Shown here: piece after piece, positions 28,756-37,768 of the stretch
How positions within the stretch are numbered: position 1 is the first letter of the stretch
Layout: every line of letters begins with the position of its first letter
Source: Enterobacteriaceae bacterium LSJC7
Lineage (GTDB): Bacteria > Pseudomonadota > Gammaproteobacteria > Enterobacterales > Enterobacteriaceae
NCBI GenBank assembly: GCA_000302695.1
Contig: AMFN01000002.1
Coordinates: 993,948-1,057,947 of the forward strand
DNA length: 64,000 bases
Direction of reading: 5' to 3'
Notes under the pieces: model-generated
The model's database searches: none
What the model was told of the DNA's origin: nothing
Seen by the model: only the letters and a program-made list of their open reading frames with translations
Translations under genes and position numbers: made by a program

Positions 28756-29237
28756 TGACGCTCAGTGAAATCCGCCAGTTTCTCTATTACGAAGCAAGCC
28801 TGCTTGACGACCGCCAGTGGGACGAGTGGTTAAGCTGCTACAGCCCGAAAGTGGTGTACTGGATGCCTGCGTGGGGAGATGACGATACGTTAACCACCGA
28901 CCCGCAGCGCCAGATCTCGCTGATTTACTATCCCAGCCGTGAAGGTCTGGAAGACCGGGTGTACCGCATTAAAACCGAGCGCTCCGGTGCCAGCACGCCG
29001 GAGCCGCGAACCACGCACATGATAAGCAACGTGGCGATTGTTGCTGACGGCGGCGAGAGCGTGGATGTGCGCTACAACTGGGTGACGTACAGCCACCGCT
29101 ACAAAGAAACCGACGTTTACTTTGGCACGACGTACTGCACGCTGGAGATGGCGGACGGGCGGCCACGTATTGCGCGAAAAACCATTCAGTTAAACAACGA
29201 TTATATCCGTCAGGTTATTGACGTTTACCACGTCTGA
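28752..29237 (+). CDS. benB: Benzoate 1,2-dioxygenase small subunit BenB
   Basis: 161 residues of the ring-hydroxylating dioxygenase beta family, a cone-shaped fold that supports the alpha-subunit trimer. [51 protein letters not shown] and [21 protein letters not shown] are conserved in BenB/XylY. It starts inside the benA stop codon (ATGA overlap), so the two subunits are made in step. Confidence 0.96.
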   Translation: MMTLSEIRQFLYYEASLLDDRQWDEWLSCYSPKVVYWMPAWGDDDTLTTDPQRQISLIYYPSREGLEDRVYRIKTERSGASTPEPRTTHMISNVAIVADGGESVDVRYNWVTYSHRYKETDVYFGTTYCTLEMADGRPRIARKTIQLNNDYIRQVIDVYHV

Positions 29238-29249
29238 GCGAGGTGAATG

Positions 29250-30266
29250 ATGAGCTTTTCTATTGCGCTTAATTTTGAAGACGGGGTAACACGTTTTATT
29301 CGCTGTAATCCCGGTGAGAAGGTGCTCGATGCTGCCTACCGCCAGAAGGTGAACCTACCTATGGACTGCTCCGACGGCGTGTGCGGCACCTGTAAGTGCC
29401 GCTGTGCCAGCGGTGAGTACGACCTGGGGGAGGATTTTCTGGACGACGCGCTATCTAATGACGAAGCGCAGGAGAGGCTGGTGCTCACCTGCCAGATGGT
29501 GCCGCAGAGCGACTGTGTGATTGATGTGCCGGTCGCCGCCGCGATGTGCAAAACCAGCATTGGCAGCGTTGAGGCGACCGTGACGCGCTGCGAGGCGCGC
29601 ACGCCGGGAACCATTGAGCTTGAGATGGCTCTGGCGCAGGGCATGGATTTTCTGCCAGGCCAGTACGTCAACATCCAGATACCGGGCGGGCCACACGTGC
29701 GCGCCTATTCGTTCAGTTCGTTACCGGGTGAAACCCAGGCGAGCTTTATGATTCGTAACGTGCCGGGCGGCATGATGAGTACCTGGCTTACCCAGCGCGC
29801 ACAGCCTGGCGACGCGCTGTCGCTGACCGGTCCAATGGGCAGTTTCTATCTGCGCCCGCTGACGCGCCCGACGCTGATGCTGGCAGGCGGCACGGGCCTT
29901 GCGCCGTTTCTCTCCATGCTACGCCAGCTTGCGAGCACCACTGTCACTCAACCCATCACGCTGCTGTGGGGCGTGAACGTGGATGACGACCTGATAATGG
30001 CCGACACACTGGATGAACTGGCAACGCAAATCCCGGGCTTTAGCTGGCTGCCGATTGTGGCCGATGGTGAAGGGCGCTGTGAGCGTAAAGGCTATGTCAC
30101 CGATCACTTTAGTGATGACATGCTCAACGGCGGTGATGTGGATGTGTACCTGTGCGGGCCACCGCCAATGGTGGACGCCGTACTGAAAACCTTCCGCGAA
30201 CGCGGCATTGAGCCTGCGAGTTTCCACTATGAAAAATTTGCCGCCAGCCAGAGCGCGGCGGCGTAA
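29250..30266 (+). CDS. benC: Benzoate 1,2-dioxygenase reductase BenC
   Basis: 338 residues. A plant-type [2Fe-2S] ferredoxin domain with C40, C45, C48 and C81 precedes a ferredoxin-NADP reductase-like part. FAD binds at VRAYSFSSLPG and NADH at MLAGGTGLAPFLSML and VYLCGPPPM. It passes electrons from NADH to BenAB. Two ATG codons stand in a row at 29247; the second (29250) has better spacing from AGGTG. Confidence 0.96.
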   Translation: MSFSIALNFEDGVTRFIRCNPGEKVLDAAYRQKVNLPMDCSDGVCGTCKCRCASGEYDLGEDFLDDALSNDEAQERLVLTCQMVPQSDCVIDVPVAAAMCKTSIGSVEATVTRCEARTPGTIELEMALAQGMDFLPGQYVNIQIPGGPHVRAYSFSSLPGETQASFMIRNVPGGMMSTWLTQRAQPGDALSLTGPMGSFYLRPLTRPTLMLAGGTGLAPFLSMLRQLASTTVTQPITLLWGVNVDDDLIMADTLDELATQIPGFSWLPIVADGEGRCERKGYVTDHFSDDMLNGGDVDVYLCGPPPMVDAVLKTFRERGIEPASFHYEKFAASQSAAA

Positions 30267-30275
30267 GGAGAAAGC

Positions 30276-31049
30276 ATGCGTTTTCAGGACAAAGTGATGG
30301 TTATTACCGGCGCGGCGCAGGGGATTGGTCGCCAGGTCGCAGAGCAGGCGGCGCGCGAGGGTGCGCGCCTGGCGCTGATCGACCGGGCGCGCTATGTGCA
30401 TGAACTGGCAGCGGCATTGTGCGAGCAGGGCAATGAAGCCATTGCTATTGAGGCTGATCTGGAGCAGTGGGAAAGCACCCGGCAGGCGGTAGCGAGTGCA
30501 CAGGCGCATTTTGGCCGCGTGGACATTCTGGTGAATAACGTCGGCGGTACTATCTGGGCGCGGCCTTACGCCGAGTACCAACCCGAGCAAATCGAGGCCG
30601 AAATTCGCCGCTCGCTGTTCCCGACGCTGTGGGGCTGTCGCGCTGTGCTGCCGTTTATGCTGCTTCAGGGCAAAGGCGTTATTGTGAACGTCTCATCGGT
30701 GGCGACACGCGGTGTTAACCGTGTGCCGTATTCGGCGGCCAAGGGCGGTGTAAATGCCCTTACCCAGTCGCTGGCGCTGGAGTACAGCGAGTCTGGCATT
30801 CGCATTAACGCCACCGCACCTGGCGGCACCGACGCGCCGCAGCGCCTGACGCCGCGTAATAACGAAACGCCGAGCGAACTGGAAAAGCTGTGGTATCAGC
30901 AGGTGGTAGACCAGACGACCGACAGCAGCCTGATGCACCGCTACGGCACGCTGGTCGAGCAGGCCAACGCGATTTTGTTTCTGGCAAGCGATGAGGCGAG
31001 CTATATCACAGGGACTATTCTGCCGGTAGCGGGCGGGGATTTGGGGTAG
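30276..31049 (+). CDS. benD: Benzoate cis-diol dehydrogenase BenD
   Basis: 257 residues of the short-chain dehydrogenase family. It oxidises the benzoate 1,2-cis-diol with NAD+, which decarboxylates to catechol. NAD-binding motif TGAAQGIG at 11-18, VNNVGGTIWARPY in the middle, and the catalytic YSAAKGG following VSSVATRGVNR, as in BenD/XylL. A GGAG site precedes the ATG. It is the last gene of the cluster and is followed by two hairpins. Confidence 0.95.
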   Translation: MRFQDKVMVITGAAQGIGRQVAEQAAREGARLALIDRARYVHELAAALCEQGNEAIAIEADLEQWESTRQAVASAQAHFGRVDILVNNVGGTIWARPYAEYQPEQIEAEIRRSLFPTLWGCRAVLPFMLLQGKGVIVNVSSVATRGVNRVPYSAAKGGVNALTQSLALEYSESGIRINATAPGGTDAPQRLTPRNNETPSELEKLWYQQVVDQTTDSSLMHRYGTLVEQANAILFLASDEASYITGTILPVAGGDLG

Positions 31050-31056
31050 GTGAGGT

Positions 31057-31088
31057 GGATTTCCAGGCCTGATAAGGTCTGGAAATCC
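31057..31088 (+). other. Long hairpin just after benD
   Basis: GGATTTCCAGGCCT and AGGTCTGGAAATCC form a 14-bp stem (one G-U pair) around a GATA tetraloop, 7 bases after the benD stop. No T run follows, so it looks more like a 3'-end stabilising or processing structure than a terminator. Confidence 0.6.
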
Positions 31089-31178
31089 TGGGTCCTGGAG
31101 GGATTGAATTACCGATATGGTTCATGGTTACCGTAGCTGAGTGCGTATAGCTTGAATGAGTTTACGCTTAAAGCTACC

Positions 31179-31217
31179 AAAACACGCCCCGACTGAAATT
31201 TCTCCGGGGCGTGTTTT
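31179..31217. terminator. Bidirectional terminator between benD and the receptor gene
   Basis: AAAACACGCCCCG and CGGGGCGTGTTTT form a perfect 13-bp stem, with A and T runs giving terminator shape on both strands. It serves the convergent benD and chemoreceptor genes. Confidence 0.9.
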
Positions 31218-31259
31218 CGCGAGTGATGAAAATATAATGCCAATTCTGCCGCTGTAGCT

Positions 31260-32798
31260 TTACGTCAGGCGGAAAACCGCCACGCACTGTTTCAGCTCAT
31301 GAGATTTCTGGCTCAGTACCAGCGCAGAGGCTGAGGCCTCTTCAACCAGCGAGGCGTTTTGCTGCGTCACCGCGTCCATCTGGCTCACGGCGGTGTTTAT
31401 CTGGTCAATACCGCGGCTTTGTTCGCTGGTGGACATGGCAATTTCGTCCATCAGGTCGCTGACCTGCTTCACTGAGGTGAGAATACGCTCCATGCTTTCA
31501 CCTGCGCGGTTAACCTGGCCGCTGCCGCTGCGGATCTGCTCGCCGGACTGCTCAATCAGGTCTTTGATCTCTTTTGCCGCCACCGAAGAACGCTGGGCGA
31601 GATTGCGGACTTCGCTTGCCACCACCGCAAAGCCACGGCCCTGTTCACCGGCGCGCGCGGCTTCTACTGCGGCGTTGAGTGCCAGAATGTTGGTCTGGAA
31701 AGCAATGTCTTCAATAATGTTGATGATGTTATTGATTTTAGACGAACTGGACTCGATATTTTTCATCGATACTACCACTTCACACATGATGTCATCGCCG
31801 GTGCTGGCAGTATCGCGCATGGCTTCAGCCAGTTTACTGGCCTGGCGGGCATTATCAGAAGTCTGGCGCACAGTGGCGGTCAACTCTTCCATGCTTGATG
31901 CCGTCTGGCCGAGCGAGGCGGCCTGCTGCTCGGTGCGTGCAGAAAGATCGGTATTACCATCAGAAATGTCGTCTGCGGCGCTGGCTACCGATTCGCCGGT
32001 GGCGCGTACCTGGCCGATTATCTGCGTCAGCGCCTGGCGCATACGCTCAAGGGAATGCAACATATCGCCAATTTCATCGTGAGTATGAAATTTCACCGGC
32101 ACATGCAGCTCACCTTCAGCAATTTTATCGCAGTGCTCACGCGCCTGTGCCAGTGGGATGAGCACACGGCGATTCAGCTGCATGAACAATACCCCCAGCA
32201 CAATACAGAACAGCACGGCAACCAGCACTATAGCCGTCAGGCTACGGTTGATGCGTGTTTCCGATTCTTCGTTGAGCGTTTGTGCGTAGTGCTCACGAAA
32301 GGCCAGTAAGTTGTCCAGTACCACCTCGAACTCACGCTCCAGCTGGGGCATAACGGAAGAAGACAGTTCATCAAAACGTTCCTGATCTTTGTTCTGAACC
32401 GCATCAAGTAAAAGCTGGAGCCCCTGGTTGCGGTAGTTTTGCCAGCCATCGTTATAGGCGTTCGCTAATGCCTGTTCACTGGGTTGTTTGTTGTGAGACA
32501 TATAGTTCTCAAAAGCGCCATCTGCTTTTTCCAGTGCTTCTCTGGCCTGGTCAAGCGATGTGGATGCGGCTTGTTCGCGCCCGTGAAGGTGATTCACCAG
32601 TGATTCATCAAGGCGCACGCGCAGGGTGCGACTATGGTTAATGGGGTCAATAACAGAAAGCACGACACGTATTTCGCTGTTTACATCATGCAGCGCGTCG
32701 TTGTTACGCACCAGCGACCAGCTCGCCAGCAGCGTACTTGCCAGAAACAGAATGAACAGTAGAGCAAAGGTAAACAGAGAAAGGCGTCTTACAGACAT
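31260..32798 (-). CDS. Methyl-accepting chemotaxis protein, four-helix-bundle type
   Basis: 512 residues. TM1 (about 7-29) and TM2 (about 188-212) enclose a helical periplasmic domain of the Tar/Tsr four-helix-bundle type. A HAMP domain follows ([22 protein letters not shown]), and the cytoplasmic hairpin has the universal tip [36 protein letters not shown]. The C-terminal NWETF tether for CheR/CheB is absent (it ends AVFRLT), as in low-abundance receptors. The ATG at 32798 gives the correct N-terminus. A sigma-28 promoter lies upstream. Its position beside ben-cat suggests an aromatic acid attractant, which is inference. Confidence 0.92.
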   Translation of the reverse strand: MSVRRLSLFTFALLFILFLASTLLASWSLVRNNDALHDVNSEIRVVLSVIDPINHSRTLRVRLDESLVNHLHGREQAASTSLDQAREALEKADGAFENYMSHNKQPSEQALANAYNDGWQNYRNQGLQLLLDAVQNKDQERFDELSSSVMPQLEREFEVVLDNLLAFREHYAQTLNEESETRINRSLTAIVLVAVLFCIVLGVLFMQLNRRVLIPLAQAREHCDKIAEGELHVPVKFHTHDEIGDMLHSLERMRQALTQIIGQVRATGESVASAADDISDGNTDLSARTEQQAASLGQTASSMEELTATVRQTSDNARQASKLAEAMRDTASTGDDIMCEVVVSMKNIESSSSKINNIINIIEDIAFQTNILALNAAVEAARAGEQGRGFAVVASEVRNLAQRSSVAAKEIKDLIEQSGEQIRSGSGQVNRAGESMERILTSVKQVSDLMDEIAMSTSEQSRGIDQINTAVSQMDAVTQQNASLVEEASASALVLSQKSHELKQCVAVFRLT

Positions 32799-32876
32799 AA
32801 TGTCTTCCTTATACTTATGGAGGATAAGAGGATAAAGAATGCTCAGCCAGACGAAAAAACTTCCCGCCATAGGTTT

Positions 32877-32903
32877 TTATCGGCCATAAGACGTGTATCT
32901 TTA
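32877..32903 (-). promoter_or_regulatory. Sigma-28 (FliA) promoter of the chemoreceptor gene
   Basis: On the minus strand TAAAGATA, 11 bases, GCCGATAA. The -10 element matches the FliA consensus GCCGATAA perfectly and the -35 element matches TAAAG, with the standard 11-bp spacer. The start of transcription would be about 70 bases before the receptor ATG. Confidence 0.85.
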
Positions 32904-33029
32904 TGTGTCTATTGTATTTTCTTTATAAAATTCAATTAATTGATCATGTTTTGATCGTTCTTTGGATTCTTCTGACCAGTTTTGAGCAGAGAGTCTGTCT
33001 TATTTATCACAGCCACTGAGGAGAATTTT

Positions 33030-33383
33030 ATGAAACGCATTTACACGATTGCAGCACTGTTAGCCGGTAGTGTTTGTCTGTCGGTTCAGGCCGCAGAAAA
33101 CCACCACAGCACCACTTCCACAAGCCCGATGCAGCAGGACTATCAGCGTCAAATGGATAAGATGCATGAAGGGATGATGGCCGGGATGAAAGAAAGCAAC
33201 CCAGACCGCGCGTTTGCGGTCGGGATGTTAGCGCATCACAAAGGTGCGGTTGACATGGCGCAGTCTGAACTTAAATACGGTACAGACCCGAAAATGCGTG
33301 CACTGGCAGAAGAGATAATTAAGGCGCAGCAGGCTGAAATCGACTTAATGGAAACCTGGCTTAAGGAACATCCCGCTAAATAA
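33030..33383 (+). CDS. Secreted DUF305 (CopM-like) protein
   Basis: 117 residues with a signal peptide (1-22, cleaved after VQA). A single DUF305 domain follows: M-----M--GM---NPDRAFAVGMLAHHKGAVDMAQSELKYGTDPKMRALAEEIIKAQQAEIDLMETWL. The HH pair and the Met-rich front could bind copper or another soft metal in the periplasm, as proposed for CopM-like members. GAGGAG precedes the ATG at 33030. It stands alone between the receptor and the aldehyde dehydrogenase genes. Confidence 0.85.
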   Translation: MKRIYTIAALLAGSVCLSVQAAENHHSTTSTSPMQQDYQRQMDKMHEGMMAGMKESNPDRAFAVGMLAHHKGAVDMAQSELKYGTDPKMRALAEEIIKAQQAEIDLMETWLKEHPAK

Positions 33384-33408
33384 AACGCCTGCCGCGCCTG
33401 CGTGTTTA

Positions 33409-34869
33409 TCAAAATGGCAGCGAGCGCGGCGTGGTCTGAAGCGTTATCCAGCGCAGGTCGGTAAACTCCTGTACACCGGCCTGGCCGCCAAAGCGCCCGT
33501 AGCCAGAGGCTTTCACGCCGCCAAACGGCATCTGTGGCTCATCATGTACCGTGGGGCCATTGATATGGCAAATGCCGCTTTGTAACCGCTGTGCCACCCG
33601 CCAGGCTCGTGCGCTATCGCGACTGAATACCGCTGAAGACAGCCCAAACGCGTTATCGTTAGCACAGGCAATTGCCGCCGCTTCACCGCGCACCCTGACA
33701 ATGCCTTTCACCGGTCCGAACGCCTCTTCATGATAAATCTGCATATCTGGCGTAATGCCGTCCAGCACCGTGGCTGCCATTAGCGCGCTGTGGCTTTTAC
33801 CGCCGGTGACCAGTCGTGCACCTTTTTCCAGCGCGTCGTCAATGAGCGCATTACAGCGCTCCAGACAGCGTGAATCAGCCACCGCCCCCAGCACCGTTGG
33901 ACCTTCACGCGGGTCACTACAGGGCAGTTCACCCGCACGTCTGGCAAAACGCTCAACAAAAGCATCAGCAATAGCCTCATCGACAATAATGCGTTCGGTG
34001 GACATGCAAATTTGCCCGGAGTTGGCAAAGGCACCGAAGATGGCACAGTTGACGGCGGTGTCGAGGTCGGCATCGTCAAGCACCAGAAGTGGCGCTTTGC
34101 CACCAAGCTCCAGCACCGCTGGTTTAAGGTAGCGGGCACAGGTCTGCGCAATGATTTTCCCCACGCCGGTAGAGCCAGTGAAATTCACCCGGCGCACCGC
34201 AGGATGGGCGATAGCGGCCTCCACAATCTGTGCTGCATCCTCGGGGGCGTTAGTGACAAAATTCACAACGCCAGGCGCAAAACCCGCCTCGTTCAATGCA
34301 GCAATAATCAGGCCGTGGGTGGCGGGTGACAGCTCTGAACCTTTGAGCACCACACAGTTACCGCAGGCCAGAGGGGTCGCAATGGCCCGCACGCCGAGGA
34401 TAACCGGCGCATTCCACGGTGCAATGCCTAACACCACGCCTGCGGGCTGGCGCACTGCCAGCGCAAGATTACCTGGCACATCAGAAGGGATGACTTCGCC
34501 GCTAATCTGGCTGGTCAGCGCCGCCGCCTCGCGCAACAGTCCCGCGCCAAGGTGCACATTAAATTCTGCCCACTGGGCGCTCGCGCCGGTTTCGCTCGCC
34601 ATCGCGGTAACAAAATCCGCACAGCGCGCCTCCAGCCGCTCGGCGGCGTTGAGTAACAGCGCGCGCCGTGTGCCAGGACCCGCGTCGCGCCAACTCTCGA
34701 ACGCAGCGGCGGCGCAGGCTACGGCACGCTGCATATCCGCAACGCTGGCCGCCGGAGCGCAAGACGCAATCTCGCCGTCGAGCGGGTTACGGCGCTCAAA
34801 GATCGCGTTGTTTTCAGCCGCGCAGGGCTGGCCGTTAATGAACAGGGTGGGTGTCAGGGCAGGCGTCAT
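33409..34869 (-). CDS. Aldehyde dehydrogenase, salicylaldehyde/vanillin dehydrogenase type
   Basis: 486 residues of the NAD(P)-dependent aldehyde dehydrogenase superfamily. The cofactor region has APWNAPVILGVRAIATPLACGN and FTGSTGVGKIIA. The general base lies in LELGGKAPL, the nucleophilic cysteine in NSGQICMSTERI, and EEAFGPV completes the site. The cluster LIIAALNEAGFAPGVVNFVTN and the C-terminal MPFGGVKASGYGRFGG are typical of salicylaldehyde, benzaldehyde and vanillin dehydrogenases. Oxidising benzaldehyde-like compounds would feed the nearby ben-cat genes. The exact substrate is not fixed by sequence. Confidence 0.85.
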   Translation of the reverse strand: MTPALTPTLFINGQPCAAENNAIFERRNPLDGEIASCAPAASVADMQRAVACAAAAFESWRDAGPGTRRALLLNAAERLEARCADFVTAMASETGASAQWAEFNVHLGAGLLREAAALTSQISGEVIPSDVPGNLALAVRQPAGVVLGIAPWNAPVILGVRAIATPLACGNCVVLKGSELSPATHGLIIAALNEAGFAPGVVNFVTNAPEDAAQIVEAAIAHPAVRRVNFTGSTGVGKIIAQTCARYLKPAVLELGGKAPLLVLDDADLDTAVNCAIFGAFANSGQICMSTERIIVDEAIADAFVERFARRAGELPCSDPREGPTVLGAVADSRCLERCNALIDDALEKGARLVTGGKSHSALMAATVLDGITPDMQIYHEEAFGPVKGIVRVRGEAAAIACANDNAFGLSSAVFSRDSARAWRVAQRLQSGICHINGPTVHDEPQMPFGGVKASGYGRFGGQAGVQEFTDLRWITLQTTPRSLPF

Positions 34870-35056
34870 CGGGTAATCTCATTATGTTATTAAAATGTTG
34901 CTTTGAGTGTAATCCCCGGCGGTACGCTTGCCCAGTTGCCGCCAGCCAGAAAAGTGATAGCGACGCGGTTAGCCAGCCGTTTTTATGATGGCAGGGTGAC
35001 AAACCCGCCGTGGAGGACAATGCTAAAACGTGGCGCATAACAATAAGGAGAAGACG

Positions 35057-35791
35057 ATGGCTGTGCGACCGCTGGTAATTGTGCATATGGGCTACCCGCC
35101 TGCGGATATTCGCGCCCGAGTGGGCGATCAGCCGCAATGGTTCAGGCAGGCGCTGGGTCAGGAAGGCGAGTTGCACATTGTGCGCCCGTTTCTGGGTGAG
35201 GCGTTGCCGGATGTCAGAGCGATTCGCGGCGCGGTGATTAGCGGCTCATGGTCGATGGTGACCGAGCGTGAAGGCTGGAGCGAACGTACCGCCGACTGGG
35301 TACTGGCGTTAATGGCGCAAGACACACCGCTGTTGGGCGTGTGTTATGGGCACCAGTTGATGGCCGATGCGCTAGGTGGCACGGTGGACTATAACCCGCG
35401 CGGCAGTGAAACCGGGTGCCAGGCTGTGGTGCTTAATGCGAACGCTCAGTCAGACCCACTGCTTAAAGGGTTGCCAACGCGCTTTAATGCGTTTCTCAGC
35501 CATGCGCAGAGCGTACTGGCGCTGCCGCCAGGCGCAACGGCGCTCGGTGCAAGTGAACTTGATGCTATGCAGATAATCCGCTATTCAGCGCGGGCCTTTT
35601 CGGTGCAGTTTCACCCGGAATTTACGCCACAGATTATGCATGCGATTATTGAGAGCCGCAGCGAGCGGCTGGCAGAACACGCGGATGTGGCACGACTGCT
35701 GGCAGACTGTGAGCCGACGCCGCAATCACTGGGCATTTTGCAGCGGTTTGGCGCGTTTTGCCGCCAGACAGAGGCGTCAGGTACGCCTTGA
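35057..35791 (+). CDS. Class I glutamine amidotransferase-like protein
   Basis: 244 residues. A stand-alone GATase1 domain with the nucleophile elbow LLGVCYGHQLMADALGG and the His-Glu pair in SVQFHPEFTP. The protein resembles the GMP-synthase-like amidotransferases that in bacteria hydrolyse gamma-glutamyl compounds or act as free-standing glutaminases. AAGGAG precedes the ATG at 35057. It is divergent from the aldehyde dehydrogenase gene (187 bp between). No synthase partner is present nearby, so its acceptor is unknown. Confidence 0.85.
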   Translation: MAVRPLVIVHMGYPPADIRARVGDQPQWFRQALGQEGELHIVRPFLGEALPDVRAIRGAVISGSWSMVTEREGWSERTADWVLALMAQDTPLLGVCYGHQLMADALGGTVDYNPRGSETGCQAVVLNANAQSDPLLKGLPTRFNAFLSHAQSVLALPPGATALGASELDAMQIIRYSARAFSVQFHPEFTPQIMHAIIESRSERLAEHADVARLLADCEPTPQSLGILQRFGAFCRQTEASGTP

Positions 35792-35877
35792 GAATAGCGC
35801 TATATCCTGCTGCCTTTTGTTATTTGTCAGATTTTCATCCTTGTGCTGTGATGAAAGGACACTAACAAGAAAGGCGT

Positions 35878-37485
35878 ATGCTGATGATCTTTGCAAGGAA
35901 AAACCTGCCCGGCCTGGTGGCCGGCGCGCTGCTATGCTCTGGAACCGCGCAGGCGGCGGGTAACGACACACTCATTTACTGCACCGTCGCTTCGCCTGAG
36001 TCCTTCAACCCGCAACTGGCAACCAGTGGGCCGACGTTTATCGCCAGTTCGCAAATGCTCTACAACCGGCTGGTGACCCTGCGTGACAGCGACAAAACCC
36101 CGGCACCGTCGCTTGCCACACAATGGGAGGTGAGTCCTGACGGTAAAACGGTGACGTTCACGCTGCGCGAAGGTGTGAAGTTTAACGCCAACAAATTTTT
36201 TACGCCCACGCGCGACTTCAACGCCGATGACGTGGTGTTTACCGTGATGCGCCAGCTTGATGCCACAAATCCTTATCATAAGCTCGGGCAGGGCAGCTAT
36301 GAGTATTTTCAGGATTTGGGGTTAGATAAACTCATCACAAAAGTAGAGAAGGTGGATGACCATCACGTGCGCTTTCACTTAAGCCGCCCGAACGCCGCGT
36401 TTGTCGCTGACCAGGCAATGGATTTTGCCTCAATACTTTCAGCAGAATATGCCGACGCCATGCTGAAAAAAGGCACGCCGGAGAACGTTGATAACTGGCC
36501 CATCGGCACCGGACCGTATGCATTCCAGCAATACAAGGTGGATTCGCTGATTCGCTACGTTGCCAATCCGCATTACTGGCAAAACCCGGTGGCGACAAAA
36601 CACGTTATCTTCTCGATTGTGCCTGACCCGCAGACCCGGCTTGCCAAACTCAAAACTAACGAATGCCAGATAGTGCCAGCCCCCACACCGGTGCAATTTG
36701 CACAGATTGAAAGTGATAAAAACCTCAAACTGCACAGCCTCGACGGGCTGAACGTCGGCTATCTGGCATTCAATACGCAGAAAAAACCGTTCGATAATCG
36801 GCTGGTGCGCCAGGCGCTGAATTACGCGGTGGATAAAAAAGCCATCGTTAGCGCGGTATTTATGGACAGTGGCACGGTTGCAAAATCACCCCTTCCCCCG
36901 GCCATGCTCGGCTACGATAAGGATTTGCCAGACTACGACTACAACCCGGAAAAAGCCAAAGCGTTGCTAAAGCAGGCGGGGTTTGAAAAAGGTTTCAGCA
37001 CCGATATCTGGTCCATGCCGGTACAGCGGCCCTATAACCCCAACTCCAGGCGAATTGCAGAAATGATCCAGAGCGACTGGGCAAAAGTGGGTGTGCAGGC
37101 AAAAATTGTCACCTACGAGTGGGGTGAGTATCTGGCGGGTATGCGCAAAGGTGAACATGGTAGCGCGCTGTATGGCTGGATTTCGGATAATGGCGACCCG
37201 GATAACTTTGCCGGCACGCTCCTGACCTGTAGCGCGGTTGACGGAGGGGCTAACGCCGCCCGTTGGTGTGACAGCCGCTACGATAAACTGGTGACAAAAG
37301 CGCTGGAAATTAGCGACCCGGCGCAACGCGCCGCGCTTTACAGGCAGGCCCAGGCAATTTTTCATCAGCAGGCACCGTGGCTCCCGCTGGCAAATGGCAA
37401 GATTTACTATGCAACTCGGAGTAACCTGAGTGGGTATCGCGTTGATGTTAACGGCAGCGATTTTTCTCAGGCGAAGCTCAACTGA
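35878..37485 (+). CDS. ABC transporter peptide-binding protein, DppA/OppA family
   Basis: 535 residues with a signal peptide (about 1-27, cleaved near AQA). Family 5 extracellular solute-binding protein: SPESFNPQLATSG, PSLATQWEVSPDGKTVTFTLREGVKF and YNPEKAKALLKQAGF are typical, and its closest look is to DppA/SapA-type periplasmic dipeptide or haem binding proteins. No permease or ATPase genes lie beside it, so it probably delivers to a transporter encoded elsewhere. Five cysteines, unusual for this family, may include a disulfide pair (DppA has one). Confidence 0.9.
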   Translation: MLMIFARKNLPGLVAGALLCSGTAQAAGNDTLIYCTVASPESFNPQLATSGPTFIASSQMLYNRLVTLRDSDKTPAPSLATQWEVSPDGKTVTFTLREGVKFNANKFFTPTRDFNADDVVFTVMRQLDATNPYHKLGQGSYEYFQDLGLDKLITKVEKVDDHHVRFHLSRPNAAFVADQAMDFASILSAEYADAMLKKGTPENVDNWPIGTGPYAFQQYKVDSLIRYVANPHYWQNPVATKHVIFSIVPDPQTRLAKLKTNECQIVPAPTPVQFAQIESDKNLKLHSLDGLNVGYLAFNTQKKPFDNRLVRQALNYAVDKKAIVSAVFMDSGTVAKSPLPPAMLGYDKDLPDYDYNPEKAKALLKQAGFEKGFSTDIWSMPVQRPYNPNSRRIAEMIQSDWAKVGVQAKIVTYEWGEYLAGMRKGEHGSALYGWISDNGDPDNFAGTLLTCSAVDGGANAARWCDSRYDKLVTKALEISDPAQRAALYRQAQAIFHQQAPWLPLANGKIYYATRSNLSGYRVDVNGSDFSQAKLN

Positions 37486-37509
37486 GCAGGCCAACACGAA
37501 GGAGGCAGT

Positions 37510-37755
37510 ATGTCCCATCTGGATGACGTGCACTGTCGCGTAGATGCAGCGTTGAAGACCGGCGTGATTACGCAAATGAATGAGCTGTTAATTACGCTCA
37601 GCAATGATGAGGCCCTCGGGCGCGAGGAGCGTTATGCCGAGCAGCAGCGGCTGCGGGCGGCGATATCTCATCACGGTCGTCAGCACAAAGAAGACGTGAT
37701 GCAGCAAAGCGACGAGCGCCGCGAGCGTTTGAACCGTGGTGGAACCATTCTCTGA
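37510..37755 (+). CDS. ydcY: YdcY, DUF2526 family
   Basis: 81 residues matching E. coli YdcY along its length (MSHLDDVHCRVDAAL, MNELLITLSND, REERYAEQQRLRAAI, HHGR-HKEDV, ending GGTIL). Small, helical and charged; its function is not known. A strong AAGGAGG precedes the ATG. It lies 25 bases after the binding-protein gene and 13 before the dehydrogenase gene, so the three are probably one transcript. Confidence 0.9.
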   Translation: MSHLDDVHCRVDAALKTGVITQMNELLITLSNDEALGREERYAEQQRLRAAISHHGRQHKEDVMQQSDERRERLNRGGTIL

Positions 37756-37768
37756 CAGCGAGGAAATG

